Positions 12,298 to 22,881 of a DNA stretch of 64,000 bases are shown in pieces. The notes beneath the pieces were generated by a model. It was not told the DNA's origin. It did no database searches and worked only from the letters and a program-made list of their open reading frames with translations. Where the stretch lies: the NCBI GenBank assembly GCA_001936135.1, contig CP012812.1, positions 2,356,001 to 2,420,000 of the forward strand, written 5' to 3'. This stretch comes from Saccharomycopsis fibuligera x Saccharomycopsis cf. fibuligera. Lineage: Eukaryota; Ascomycota; Saccharomycetes; Ascoideales; Saccharomycopsidaceae. The number at the start of each line of letters is the position of its first letter. Position 1 is the first letter of the stretch. The position numbers and the translations under genes are program-made.

Positions 12298-12646
12298 TGT
12301 CGACAGCAAAGCAATGACCCTCAAAAAAAAAAAAAATTAAAAAAATAAAATATCATTCATCCTAGACTATAATCTCTCCTATATCTATTTCAAATCCAAA
12401 AGATCCATTTTTTTTTTTTCACACACAATATCGATTTATTATTTCTATATAATCCATTAAAGTCCAACTAATACTACCGGGGTTTTCACTTGTATAAGTT
12501 TCCCCTATATACTAACAACTGAACTATACTGTATATACTATATAGATAAGTTTATAAGATTATATTTTCTATCGTTTATATAGAAATAATAAATCGATAT
12601 TGTGTGTGAATACAAAAAAAAAAATTTCCACGATATAATCGTAGCA
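12298..12646 (+). mobile_element. LTR-like element, copy A (solo)
   Basis: Starts TGTCGACAGCAAAGCAATG and aligns base by base, apart from small differences, with the reverse complement of 35870-36150 (copy B). Shared blocks include GACTATAATCTCTCCTATAT, GGGGTTTTCACTTGTATAAG and a TATA-rich stretch. The TG start, absence of coding capacity, size near 300 bp and position just upstream of a tRNA gene suggest a solo LTR of a Ty-like retrotransposon. The 3' boundary is uncertain: similarity is clear to 12610, and both copies have GTAGCAAG a little further on (12641 here). I found no target-site duplication. Compared with B it carries about 44 extra bases (12408-12452) that are an inverted copy of its own 3' end. 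Confidence 0.7.
12418..12610. repeat. 35-bp perfect inverted repeat in copy A
   Basis: The arm at 12418-12452 is the exact reverse complement of 12576-12610, with 123 bp between. Copy B has only the equivalent of the right arm, and at that arm it differs from A at about three positions. The two A arms are therefore more alike than A and B, which points to a recent inverted duplication or conversion within this copy. Confidence 0.9.
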
Positions 12647-12902
12647 AGATTCACCACAGCTTATCCTACATTTTAAAAACTTGAGTGAAAAAACAAAATG
12701 ACTATAATTAAACAAATGTAAGGATATAAAGAAAAAAAAATATGAAACAGAAATAAAAGTAAATAAAAGAAAAAAGAAAAGAAAAAAAAATAAAAATAAA
12801 AATAAAAATGAAAATGAAAATAAAAAAGCAACTAAAGTTAACCATTGTACAAAAAAAATCACAATATAATATCGTTAAACCACGTAGTATTCATGAATAC
12901 GT
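12647..12902. other. MAK16 downstream region, A/T-rich tandem
   Basis: The MAK16 coding strand here is strongly T-rich. On the plus strand it reads as repeated AAATAA and AAATGA units at 12787-12828, almost without C. It is a likely 3' UTR and polyadenylation zone. Confidence 0.45.
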
Positions 12903-13862
12903 TTATGAAACAAGAGCGTCATTGAGGTTTTCATGCTCAATTTCAATTTCAACATTAGGTCTTCTTCTTCTCTTTTTCTTGTTACCGCCATCTGCATTTG
13001 GTCTCTTTTTGTCTTCAGTATTGAATTTGTCATTACTATGTTTGTCAATAGATTTCTGGTTCTCATCATCATCCTCTTCATCACTTTCATCCTCTTCATC
13101 ACTTTCACTGTGTTCACTTCCACTTGCAGAATCGCCATCAAGCCATTTTTGCAAATCTTCAACATCCACCATATCATCTTCATCTTCTTCTTCAACATAT
13201 TCAATTTCTCCAGTACCTTCTTCATCTTCTTCATCTTCATCTTCATCAAAGTCTTCATCTTCTTCCAATTCATTTTCTTCTTGCATTTCTCCAAGAACTT
13301 TCTTCCAAATTTTCTCATCCACATTCAATGGTTTTTCACCATAAGCACCAGTCTTCAATCTGGTAAGCAATTCTTTCTCAATGCTCTTTTCAATCTTTGC
13401 AGCACTAAGAGCTTTTCTTTCTCTATTTTGCTCTCTTCTTTTAACTTTTGGCGCCACTCCAACGTATCTTCTTTCTTCTTCTTTAAGTGCCATTCTTCTT
13501 TCAGTGATAGCAATTTGAGTGAATTTTGTAAGACGCTGCTTACATTTATGGAGCAAGAATTTATTCCAATACATCAAATGTGAATCAATTTGTTGAAGTG
13601 CTTTTTCATAATTTTTAGAAAGCTTGATTCTTTCCCAAAGCTTAGATGGCGTATGAGCACGCTCAACAGTTTTCATGTATAAATATAACTTGCCATCAAT
13701 GTTTTTGATGGTGGCATATTTGGAATTAGCCAAGGGACAAGACTGTCTGGTACAAAGACCAGTGACATTGTACTCATTACGGCAGAAATTCTGATAGTCT
13801 GTTTTAAGTTTGTAGGAGCAAAACTGCTGGTTGATGACTTGCCAAATTATTTCGTCAGACAT
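12903..13862 (-). CDS. MAK16: Ribosome biogenesis protein Mak16
   Basis: Nuclear/nucleolar factor needed for 60S ribosomal subunit assembly (66S pre-ribosomes). The 319-residue protein (S. cerevisiae 306) begins [20 protein letters not shown], the hallmark Mak16 N-terminus. Cys15, Cys27, Cys37 and Cys42 are spaced as a small metal-binding site. The conserved body includes [18 protein letters not shown] and [20 protein letters not shown]. The last third is highly acidic (runs of Glu/Asp, about residues 195-270) and is followed by a basic KKKRRRRP nuclear-localisation-type segment. The gene is co-directional with CDC16 and OSH3. The upstream AAAAATTTTT tract (about 14229-14249) resembles an RRPE element. 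Confidence 0.96.
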   Translation of the reverse strand: MSDEIIWQVINQQFCSYKLKTDYQNFCRNEYNVTGLCTRQSCPLANSKYATIKNIDGKLYLYMKTVERAHTPSKLWERIKLSKNYEKALQQIDSHLMYWNKFLLHKCKQRLTKFTQIAITERRMALKEEERRYVGVAPKVKRREQNRERKALSAAKIEKSIEKELLTRLKTGAYGEKPLNVDEKIWKKVLGEMQEENELEEDEDFDEDEDEEDEEGTGEIEYVEEEDEDDMVDVEDLQKWLDGDSASGSEHSESDEEDESDEEDDDENQKSIDKHSNDKFNTEDKKRPNADGGNKKKRRRRPNVEIEIEHENLNDALVS

Positions 13863-14569
13863 TGTGTTGTTTGAGTTATAATGCGGTGTAACTAGTTAAT
13901 TGGGAAACTGGAGATGATTGACCTGATCAACAGTATGAATAGAAAGAATGCAATGTAATAAAAGATAAAATATCGAAACAAAAATCTAATTCAAATGCAG
14001 TAATGATGATAAGAATAATAGAACCGTAAACTGTTTATATAAGGTAATAAGACCTATAACAGTAGCGGTAACAATAGTGGTTAACCCAAATGATAATGCA
14101 AACGAGACTTGTAGAGACAAAAGCAAAGTCAGGCAACGTGAAGCAAATTAAAAACCAAAACAGTTGTTATCAATAAAGACAGCAGTAATAACTATCTAGG
14201 TCTATATATTGAAATTAAAAAAATAAAACAAAAAAAAAAATTTTTTTTCAATGAGGTTACCCGCTGGGAGCATTATGCATAACCCATATGAGCGGTTACT
14301 TGATTTTTCTAATATTTCTATTTTTCCTTACCGGATTCACTTTGTTCGCTCGGCTGCCAATGGTAATTGAGTTAAACGTAATACGGACTTTCATATATAT
14401 TGCATTTGCAATTTGTGCAAGAGCTGCTGGCAAAAAAATACACTTTTGTAGAAGAAAACGGCTACTTACGAAATTAATTGTTACAGCATGGTAGGATAGA
14501 ACCTCAAGAAAAAATTTGCGGCGTTAAACAATATTCGTTGGCAAATGAACAAAACAAAAACTGAAAAGA

Positions 14570-14570
<1 letters not shown>

Positions 14571-14606
<36 letters not shown>
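14571..14606. repeat. Homopolymer A36
   Basis: 36 uninterrupted A residues downstream of OSH3, one of ten intergenic A or T tracts of at least 20 nt in the window. Confidence 0.95.
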
Positions 14607-14607
<1 letters not shown>

Positions 14608-14774
14608 AGGGATAAATAATATAACTAAGCAAAATGAACGTATAAAGAATGTATAAGTTATTTTTTTTTGAAAAAAAAAGTGCATTATAGCGAAAAAAAT
14701 AATGAAAAGATTAATGTGTAAAAAATATGAGACTGATATTTAAAATGCTAGTGTACAAGTGTAAAAAAAGAGGA

Positions 14775-14777
<3 letters not shown>

Positions 14778-14812
<35 letters not shown>
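14778..14812. repeat. Homopolymer A35
   Basis: 35 uninterrupted A residues, 171 bp after the A36 tract and still downstream of OSH3. Confidence 0.95.
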
Positions 14813-14814
<2 letters not shown>

Positions 14815-14934
14815 TATAAGAGATAATAGCAGAAAAAGCAATTGTGACAATGATCGACAAACTAAATCAAGATCACGATGAAAAGCATAGTGAGAAATGA
14901 AGAACAGCAAATAACAAACCGTATATCTTTTAGC

Positions 14935-17900
14935 TCATGCCTCATTATCATACAACGGCAATAAATCACCCCAATCATTATTCTTTCTTCTATTCCAATA
15001 GCTCTTCTCACCATCAATAAACTTCCAATTCAACAAAATTTCATCCCCATCAGCAGCATCAACAACGTTACCATGACCATGACCGCTCTCTTTAACAAAA
15101 AACACTGGCTTATGGTGTTCTTTTTTCAGTTCCATGATTTTTCTACGATCTCTTTGCTTTTGCTCTAAGCTTAACTTTAATCTTTCAGCATCTTCTGCAT
15201 CACCATCTTCGTAACATTGCAAGTCTGGTCTAAGACGAGAATCAGTAGGTGGTAGTCTGTGTGACTCAATAGCGGTGATTTCATTAAGTTCAGCCGCGAA
15301 ATTAGTAAACCCCCATTTCTTATTTGAGTTAGGAAGTAATGCATGAGCTTTCCAAATTTCGATATCTTTTGCTCCAGCGGCATCAGATTTGGATTTGGAT
15401 TTGGTATTTGTAGTTAATATTAATTTTTCCGTCCATGTTCCCTTGACAATCAAGTTTCTAAGTTTATCGTTCGCATCATATGCTTTAATAGTAACTTCTT
15501 CTGACCTTCCAGAAAACATACCACCAGCTTTGAATTCAACCACTGATTTCTCCCCATTGGAACAATTGATAGTAATGGTATCAGTAGGCTCAATGTACTT
15601 TTCCCCAGCAATCAAATTTCTCAAGATTGTGGTTGGTTGGTTCCATTCATAAACTTCCCCAGTTTTCTTCACCGTTAATTTGAGTGATCCTTTATTGATA
15701 ATTTCCATTGATTTACCCCAAAATTTGCTCACTGGCATAATGGTAGAGTTGATTTCCCAGTCTTTACTGCTAGCATTAAGACAGAAAATTGGTGGCTTAT
15801 GACAAACTTTTTCCAACACCAATCTGTACTTCAAATCATCACGTACTAATTCATATGTTTCGCCTAACAATGGCATGAACGGTTTTCTAATATTTCTCTC
15901 CTTGGATCTGAGTGACGACAAGTAGCTGATTGCAAATGCAGAAATATGCAAAATTCGTGTTCCGCTATCAGCAGCACTAATACCAGCATCAATCAAGTTT
16001 GTATATTCAAAGATTTCAGCAAGTTTTTGCAAAACTGTTAAAGGTTCATTGGCAGTCACCGGCATAGCAATTGATGACATGTCTTTGCCGACATTTTTCT
16101 TAAGGAATTGTAAAAGTGATGGTGGAGTAGTCGTGCTCTCTTTGATATCGACTCTCCGTGGAATAGGTTCGCTATTTTTCAACTCGGAGAGCGGGTACAA
16201 GTCATCATGAATACTAGCAGCAGCGGGTTTGCCAGCAGATGTAATAGTTGCCGCATCAGTTTCATCCACAGTTGAAGGCACCCTGTGATGCGATGGTTCT
16301 TTATGATCATCATCATGATCATGATGATTGTCATGCCCGTGGTGACCATGATGATGATGATGTTGATGTTGATGATGCGATTTTCTGTGATTGATCAATT
16401 GTCCAACAACATTTTTTTGATATTTGTGTTCGTTGCTCATTCTAATAGCTGCACCATCATCTTCTTTAGCATCGTCGTAACTGTCATCCTGATCCTCCAC
16501 AATAACCACCCCATCATTAGACTTTATGGATTCAATGTATTCATGGGCATCGAAAAATTGCTCAGAAAAAATACTATTGGAGATTGATGAAGTTGATAAA
16601 TGCTTTTGAACTCTGCGTTGTGTTGGAGGAGATGTTTCTCTACCTGAGCCCAAATTTGAGCCAGATAAAGCAGTAGCGGCAGCAGCTGCTGCTGTGGCAG
16701 CTGAAGAACCGCCTAATGAATTTACAGCCAATTTAGCTGGTTGATCTTGGGAAATAATAACTTTATTTAACAATTCAGAAAGATCAGCTAATTTGTCGCA
16801 AATGTTAGCGGTGTCATTAATGGAAGCAACCAACCTCTTATCCAAAGTTTTTGCTGCAGTAGTATTCAAATTTGGCAATTCAGGGGTAGTTGAATTTTCC
16901 TTAGCAAGAGAGGAGCTAGAAAAATTATTATTGGAACTATTGATGAGGCTATTTGGGGTCGTAGCACTTGAAGGACCAGTGTTAGACTTAGGACGCCTTT
17001 TGGAAAAGATCGACTTTCTTCTTCTAGTTTTGGCCGATTGTTGGTCTTGTTTTGATAAATCCGAGCTAGTGGAGTTTACTGAGAGAGTTGAGTCCTGGGA
17101 GTTTTTGTGAGTGAGTTGTCTAGGACTGCCATTGCCTCCAGCACCACCAGCACCACCGCCAATAGAAGGAGGCGGAGCAAAAAGGTTCAAGTTAGAGGCA
17201 GATAATTCTACTGAGCTGTTGTACTGGCTGAAAACTTGATGATTTTCTTTCAAATCATTTAATAAATTGAAAGTATTTCTCTTGGTAATTTCCAACTTGC
17301 TCTGCAAGATGTTCAAATTTGAGGCTAAATCTTCAGCATTTTCCAATTTGAATGAATTGATTCTTTTGGCAGAAGATGGATTCATTGCTGAGGCTAGTTG
17401 TGGACTATTATTGAGATAATTGGCTCTTAATCTAATAATATCTAATGCGCTAACCCAAATTTTCCAGTCCAGCTCATTTAAAGCTTTCAAATGCCAAATT
17501 TCCAAACCGGAATCAAGAGTGATTTCTTTAGTTTTCTTATTAGCGGTAATTTCCACCAATTTGATGTGCATGTTACCACGACTTGATAAACTTTGATCAT
17601 TTAAGTAGTAGTCCAAGACACCATACTTGAAATTCAAAGAAAAAAATCTCTTTGAGTATGATCTAGAATTCTTTTTACGTTTCCGTTTGAGTAAATAACC
17701 CTCCAAGTATTGACCATTTTTAGAGGTAACCACATTATTATCAGAAAGTTTATCAGTAGAAGCACTATTTGAATTGCCTCCATTAGGGGTGGAGTGGCCA
17801 GTAGATAAAGAATTATTGGTCCGCACTGAATTTTGTGAATTTGATCTATGTCTATTAATGTTCCTATGCCCTAAAGATGAATGGCTTGGTTTCTTGCGAA

Positions 17901-18924
17901 ATATAGAGTTGCTCTCTGACCCAAGTTCATTATTGCTGTTATTGGCGCTGTTCAAATTATTATTATTATTATTATTACTATTATTATTATTCAATGAAAT
18001 TGTGCTGTTATTTTCTTCAAAACCCGGTTTTGGAAGCTGCAAGTTGCGAAGGTGAACTAGAGCTTCATAATCTTCATTAGGGCCAGTTTCATCCAATAAT
18101 TGTGACAATGTGTAAACAGAAGAAGATCTTTCTCTGCTACCATTAGCGCTACGTGCTCTAGGGTTTGGAGGTAATAATGTACTTTTTTGGTCTGCTGATG
18201 TAGTAGAAGCATTAAAATTACTGGAACTATTAGCAGACGGAATGCGCTTATTGGCAAAATCCGAAGGTGGGGCAATAGTAGGAGTGCTAGGCACTGACTC
18301 TGTGGCTTTTCCATCATCAGCAGAAACAAAGCCTTGCTCAGTAGATGCTGTGGATGGAGATGTGGTTGCTATTTGAGGAAGGCTAACAGTATCAGTAACA
18401 GGAGCAGGAGCAGGAGCAGGACTAGTCCCATCAGCGCCAAACTCTTGCGGTGGGTACTGAGGATCGATAAACTGGTTGAAAAGAATTTTCTTGCTAACGC
18501 TTTTTGAAAATCTGTTATCAAAAACAAAAGCATAAATACCGCCGCGACCCATATCAACAGAGAATTCATTTGAATATAACTCATTGGCTTGTAGTCTACC
18601 AAGATCACTTTGAAGTTGTAAATTCAATTTTTGGAGTTTTTGCTCCATAGAATCTGGCTCCTCATTGGCATTCTCTGATGATGACGAAGCCGATGACGAA
18701 GGAAAGGTATTTTCTGCTAATGCCGATGCTGATGCTGAGTCTGAGGATGCTGCTACTGGTGACACTGGTCCTTGTAAAGCATTATTGTTTGAATTCACTG
18801 GACGATATATTCTAAAAAAAATGGATTTTTTGAGCGGTTTGACCTGCCACTTGACGATGGACTCGTCAGGCACATTGATCCACTTTATTAAAAAATCCTT
18901 TGAGTGTACTTCTAAACTTTCCAT
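14935..18924 (-). CDS. OSH3: Oxysterol-binding protein homologue, Osh3 type
   Basis: Lipid-transfer protein at ER-plasma membrane contacts. In S. cerevisiae Osh3 binds PI4P and helps control it through Sac1. The 1329 residues show, in order: an N-terminal GOLD-like segment (about 1-150, start MESLEVHSKDFLIKW); a disordered Ser/Asn/Pro-rich linker; a PH domain (about 403-500, GQYLEGYLLKRKRKK to KIWVSALDIIR); a FFAT-like motif QFFDAHE near residue 787 for VAP (Scs2) binding; a His/Asp-rich linker near 850-880; and the ORD from about 935 to the end. The ORD signature reads EKVCHKPP near residue 1037, a variant of the family consensus EQVSHHPP. GOLD plus PH plus FFAT plus ORD is the Osh3 layout. 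Longer than S. cerevisiae Osh3 (996) because of the linkers. Confidence 0.93.
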   Translation of the reverse strand: MESLEVHSKDFLIKWINVPDESIVKWQVKPLKKSIFFRIYRPVNSNNNALQGPVSPVAASSDSASASALAENTFPSSSASSSSENANEEPDSMEQKLQKLNLQLQSDLGRLQANELYSNEFSVDMGRGGIYAFVFDNRFSKSVSKKILFNQFIDPQYPPQEFGADGTSPAPAPAPVTDTVSLPQIATTSPSTASTEQGFVSADDGKATESVPSTPTIAPPSDFANKRIPSANSSSNFNASTTSADQKSTLLPPNPRARSANGSRERSSSVYTLSQLLDETGPNEDYEALVHLRNLQLPKPGFEENNSTISLNNNNSNNNNNNNLNSANNSNNELGSESNSIFRKKPSHSSLGHRNINRHRSNSQNSVRTNNSLSTGHSTPNGGNSNSASTDKLSDNNVVTSKNGQYLEGYLLKRKRKKNSRSYSKRFFSLNFKYGVLDYYLNDQSLSSRGNMHIKLVEITANKKTKEITLDSGLEIWHLKALNELDWKIWVSALDIIRLRANYLNNSPQLASAMNPSSAKRINSFKLENAEDLASNLNILQSKLEITKRNTFNLLNDLKENHQVFSQYNSSVELSASNLNLFAPPPSIGGGAGGAGGNGSPRQLTHKNSQDSTLSVNSTSSDLSKQDQQSAKTRRRKSIFSKRRPKSNTGPSSATTPNSLINSSNNNFSSSSLAKENSTTPELPNLNTTAAKTLDKRLVASINDTANICDKLADLSELLNKVIISQDQPAKLAVNSLGGSSAATAAAAAATALSGSNLGSGRETSPPTQRRVQKHLSTSSISNSIFSEQFFDAHEYIESIKSNDGVVIVEDQDDSYDDAKEDDGAAIRMSNEHKYQKNVVGQLINHRKSHHQHQHHHHHGHHGHDNHHDHDDDHKEPSHHRVPSTVDETDAATITSAGKPAAASIHDDLYPLSELKNSEPIPRRVDIKESTTTPPSLLQFLKKNVGKDMSSIAMPVTANEPLTVLQKLAEIFEYTNLIDAGISAADSGTRILHISAFAISYLSSLRSKERNIRKPFMPLLGETYELVRDDLKYRLVLEKVCHKPPIFCLNASSKDWEINSTIMPVSKFWGKSMEIINKGSLKLTVKKTGEVYEWNQPTTILRNLIAGEKYIEPTDTITINCSNGEKSVVEFKAGGMFSGRSEEVTIKAYDANDKLRNLIVKGTWTEKLILTTNTKSKSKSDAAGAKDIEIWKAHALLPNSNKKWGFTNFAAELNEITAIESHRLPPTDSRLRPDLQCYEDGDAEDAERLKLSLEQKQRDRRKIMELKKEHHKPVFFVKESGHGHGNVVDAADGDEILLNWKFIDGEKSYWNRRKNNDWGDLLPLYDNEA

Positions 18925-19916
18925 GGTAAGTATGTATCATCAACAAGGGAGAAGGACGTGGGAAGATGTGATGTAAAGAACTGATAGAGAATCAACGAGT
19001 AAATGAATGAGATGGCGAGTGGGGTGATGTAAATGCTATGTTTTAAATGCTGATAAAGCAGTGGTTTGTCACCGAGTTCTAATTGCTACTAGTTGCGAAC
19101 AATCAGTAGGGAAAAGTAATGCAAAGTAGCGTAGAGAAAGCACGAGTGGGATGCAGTGACTAGTTATTATATAGATGGCAATGGATGTGTCTTGAGACGT
19201 ATCGTAATTCGGATATTGATTTGCTGTTGTGTTTTTATTTTTGTCTCAAATACGCTGGCAATAAAAAAAAAAAAAAAATGAAAGATGAAACCGGATGGAA
19301 AAAACAGTGTCCGTAGTTAAAAATAGGCCTGTCAGACTGTGCTGTGCGGAAAAAGAAAGAATGAAGACCAAAAATCTGGCCAGTCAGTCAGTAATTGGTT
19401 TAACGCCAATGCGATAGTGGGGGTTATCTCCTTTTGATTGAGTACAGGTATCAACAACGAGGCTAAGAAGTGAAACCACGGGTGAAATGCTGTGTTAATT
19501 ACGGTGTATTGTCAATGGCGATGCATGTGGTATGGTATGGTATACCAGCAAGAAAAAAAAAAGTCCACGTTTGCGTCCACCGTCGGTGGTGATGCTGGAC
19601 AACGTAAGCTAAAAATAAAAGAATATACGATGCCTGCCAGGTGCTGCTTTTGATTCCTGGTCACATGATGGATCACATGCCTTGGGAGCACCAACTAAAT
19701 GCTACAAGCACCTCAGGATCAGCCAAAATCAAAAGTAAAGTTCGAAGCCAATTTCTTATAGTATCGCGCAGAAAGAGGTACAGAACCTCAACATCCGAAC
19801 CAAAGGATGCTAGCCAGTGTCTCTGATACGCACAATACTTCCGACCACATGTTTGGATAGCAGCTCAGCACAAAGCTGGCTTCGCTCAACCTGTAAGCCA
19901 AACTCATCTTGTCAAA

Positions 19917-19941
19917 TTTTTTTTTTTTTTTTTTTTTTTTT
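19917..19941. repeat. Homopolymer T25
   Basis: 25 T residues in the gap upstream of OSH3. Confidence 0.95.
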
Positions 19942-21023
19942 GCTTTCTTAGAGTCTCTTCCTGTATGTAAATGTAATAAGTGAACCAGGACTGCTGTCAT
20001 TCACTCACCCTTCAATGTTTTTCGGATATGTGTGTACAGTTATCAAATAAACCTTGCACGCAGCTTGCATAATGATCTGACTGATAAATTTTGTCCAGAT
20101 TTGCAGTAGCACTGGCTTTATTTTCAACAATATTGTTCATTATTGCTCACTTGCATTGTGTAAGCTATGATGTGCTTTTTGGATATGCTTTGAATGTTTC
20201 TAGGTGTTACAAACAAAAATGTGATTTCTCAATCTCGCACTATTATTCTATAAGGAAAGACCATTGAATTGAAAGTAGCATATTACAGTTTTGAGTGCTA
20301 ATCAACAACAAATCATGCTCATTTTGCATTATATGGCTTTTCAGCTTGGCGAATCAATCTGGTTTATAATAAGAATTACGCAAGCAAACTTCGCTTTAAA
20401 AAACTCCTCATACTATCTGGGAAATGTTGTATACGGAAGTCTTGTTTTTTGTTCATTTGCGTTACACAAGGGGAACTCTTTCAAATTGTGAGCTTGTTGG
20501 CATGCCAAGGTACGAATAAATTGCATCTACTACTTCTTATAGTTGTGCCGACGCAATATTAGCACTGGCATTGTAACAACCCAGACCATCGCATCCCATC
20601 GCATCCCATCTGGGGTTGTTGATGGCTCAAGCATTTTCTTGTTCCTTCAAGTGCACCTAGCTCTAAGGGGCCATTAGTATTACTCCTTTCATATACACAC
20701 ATGCAAGTGAGCAGACGAGCAGAACTAACTTCGTATACAGCCAATCAAGCTCTAAATATACCCACCCTCCTTGATACATCACTAGGTAAATCCTAACCCA
20801 CAACAGACAAAAAGGGCAAGCAATATACAAGCAATCAACGCAATTCTGCAATCAATTAGCCAAGATCTTTGCCAAGAACTCAGAAACTTAAAAGACTTGG
20901 ACCAAGAAAAACTCGAAAAGCATCTGAAGGAAAGCAAGAACAAAAGATAGCGATAACTCACCAACTTGCTAGCTTACTGTCTTCCTAACTTACTGGCACT
21001 AGCCCTCATTACGTTCATCAATG

Positions 21024-21052
21024 TTTTTTTTTTTTTTTTTTTTTTTTTTTTT
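21024..21052. repeat. Homopolymer T29
   Basis: 29 T residues in the same gene-free gap as the T25 tract. Confidence 0.95.
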
Positions 21053-22020
21053 CGGTTTTCTTCTACATTTAGATCTTGGCCTACATGTATACACGCATAT
21101 ACAAACACGTCGATCAAATCAAAATTACAACTGTCAGTCCGATTTGAGAAAGGGTTGGATTTTCCGAAAGAATGGTACGACACACATATATGCTGAGCTC
21201 TAAAAAATGTTGACGTTGGTGAAAGCTCAGATGCATTAAAAGATGTCTTATGGTGAAGAGTGAAATTCACAAACCTCAAGAATAAGAGCTTCTACGCACA
21301 ATTGTACACATGGCCCATCAAGAAAATATGGCCTGTGTGATGTAGCTTATAGCAATAATGTATTGGGTCGTATAATGATGCACTTTCAAAACATTTGAAT
21401 TTGATTAATAGGTAGATAACCAAAATAAGACAGAAAATTGTAGTCAAGAATATCAGATAATCATATTATGAACAAATAGGATGAGAAAGCTGTAAAAAGT
21501 AAAAACGAAGAAGATGAAATAAAATGATGATTATGAATAGGGTATGCAGAAAGGTAAAAGTAAATAAATGAGCAAGCAATAAAGAAAGATGAACAAGTAG
21601 ATGAATAAATAAGTAAGAGAAACATGATGAACAAGAAGATCGTTAATAGACTGTAAATTGTCAATCCTTGTATAGTTTTTTCTTCTAAAAAACATTACTC
21701 TATTTTTTCTTTTGGTTTTCTTGAGTTTTAGTTAATGAGTCCTGTTTTGTTGGTATGAAAAGTTTAGATAAAATCTTGGTATGCTGGTAACGAAAATGAC
21801 GAGTATGGTGATATTTATGATGAAAAAGTCGTTAAAATAAGTAGTGATCTGAAAAAAAAAATTAAAAAATAAATTTTTTTTGTGGAGAATGAAAAATTAA
21901 AAATGGTTAGACATCAAAGTGAGGTAGGTATTAAAAGAAATTATGAGAGAGTATATTATAGACAGAAGATGATGAGTGTAGTTGATAAGGAAATGCTCAG
22001 TGCACGCATTTCGTCATAAT

Positions 22021-22881
22021 TTATGGCAATGTGTAAAGTGGCTGCTGTTGCTGTTGTTGTTGTTGATGATGATGATGAGGAGGAGGAAGATGATGTCCTT
22101 GGTTAATGCCCAAACCTTTGATAGCATTGTTCCCCCCATTTTGAATTCTCTCAAATACAAAATCAGCACTAGACGCTGGAGTTTGCACAATTGTATCTAA
22201 GGATTCTGTTCTTTGATGAGAAACTATTGGGGTATTGATTAATGAAGGAACTGGTGATCGAGCGTTGAAATTGTTTGGGGCATAGAATTGCTGTTCTTGT
22301 TCTGAAGCAATAAACCCATTTTCTAGAAAATCTGCTGCTTCAAAAGATGGTGCAGCATCATTACTGCTGCTTCTGCTTCTGCTTCTATTACTATTTGGAT
22401 AATCATGGTATAATTGATCTTTTTCCAACTTCAATTCTTTCTCATTGTTTGAATAATATGAGAAACTTGATGCTGCATTAGAGTTGCGTCTCTTTAATTT
22501 GTCTTGACCACGAATAATAAAAGTAGAGATGGTTGATCCCAATACATAAGTAAGCCCACCTGCAATTATAAGTACAAACAAAAAGCTAATAATCATACCA
22601 AGCCCCAATTCGTCACCGTTGATGTTGCTATCGCTATTACCGCCATGACCATTAGCCAAAGTATCAACGTTTGGATCTTTATTGTTGATATCAATACCTC
22701 TGTAACTGAATGCAAATGGGAAACTTTCAGTGAATTGGTAGTTAAATGAGCCGAGTCCTCTGACGTGAAGCGGTAAAAAACCAGGAACATGATCGTTGGA
22801 AAAAACCAACTTGAGAAGTTTTGTGTCGTAGTAAGCGTGTTCTCTGAGGAGCACCGGATCAAGAGGTGGAGGAATAGCCAT
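22021..22881 (-). CDS. Unrecognised single-pass membrane protein
   Basis: 286 residues starting MAIPPPLDPVLLREHAYY in a good yeast context (CAAAATGGC). I do not recognise the family. Seen: about 95 residues without a cleavable signal peptide; one strong membrane segment near residues 97-120 (LGMIISFLFVLIIAGGLTYV); then a basic KLKRRNS stop-transfer-like flank. The tail of about 160 residues is rich in Ser/Asn and ends in a His- and Gln-rich stretch. Positive charge after the segment suggests N-out, C-cytosolic topology. The tail has clustered Ser/Arg (SNRSRSRSSSN), plausible phosphosites. No PPxY motif seen. The long frame, codon use and low-complexity tail support a real gene; its role is unknown. 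Confidence 0.75.
   Translation of the reverse strand: MAIPPPLDPVLLREHAYYDTKLLKLVFSNDHVPGFLPLHVRGLGSFNYQFTESFPFAFSYRGIDINNKDPNVDTLANGHGGNSDSNINGDELGLGMIISFLFVLIIAGGLTYVLGSTISTFIIRGQDKLKRRNSNAASSFSYYSNNEKELKLEKDQLYHDYPNSNRSRSRSSSNDAAPSFEAADFLENGFIASEQEQQFYAPNNFNARSPVPSLINTPIVSHQRTESLDTIVQTPASSADFVFERIQNGGNNAIKGLGINQGHHLPPPHHHHQQQQQQQQPLYTLP

Larger units (their letters stand above)
13863..14934. other. MAK16 upstream and OSH3 downstream region
   Basis: 1.07 kb. Near MAK16 there is an A-run/T-run junction at about 14229-14249 followed by CAATGAGG, loosely like the RRPE plus PAC pair of ribosome-assembly genes; the PAC match (GCGATGAG) is imperfect. Two very long A tracts follow: 36 nt at 14571-14606 and 35 nt at 14778-14812. 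A 68-codon frame at 14288-14494 is hydrophobic, but I see no support for it as a gene. Confidence 0.4.
18925..22020. other. 3.1 kb without a recognised gene
   Basis: Lies upstream of OSH3 and downstream of the 22021-22881 gene. It contains homopolymer T tracts at 19917-19941 (25) and 21024-21052 (29), and two tandem copies of the 10-mer CATCGCATCC at 20587-20606. A TGGTA tandem ends in the palindrome TGGTATACCA near 19540. GTCACATG and ATCACATG words lie at 19660-19679. From about 21460 to 21660 the plus strand is almost pure A/G/T with very few C, as in the downstream regions of other minus-strand genes here. The short frames present do not resemble known proteins. Confidence 0.4.

Noticed and set aside
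12808-13583. Long plus-strand frames (up to 216 codons) opposite MAK16.
   Set aside because: Antisense shadows of the acidic Mak16 tail; the minus-strand protein is clearly the conserved one.
19660-19679. GTCACATG and ATCACATG match CDEI (RTCACRTG).
   Set aside because: No AT-only CDEII and no CCGAA-type CDEIII follow; more likely Cbf1-like words or chance.
21160-21180. TTTTCCGAAAGAA resembles the CDEIII core of a point centromere.
   Set aside because: The adjoining 80-160 bp are not extremely AT-rich and no CDEI lies at the right distance.
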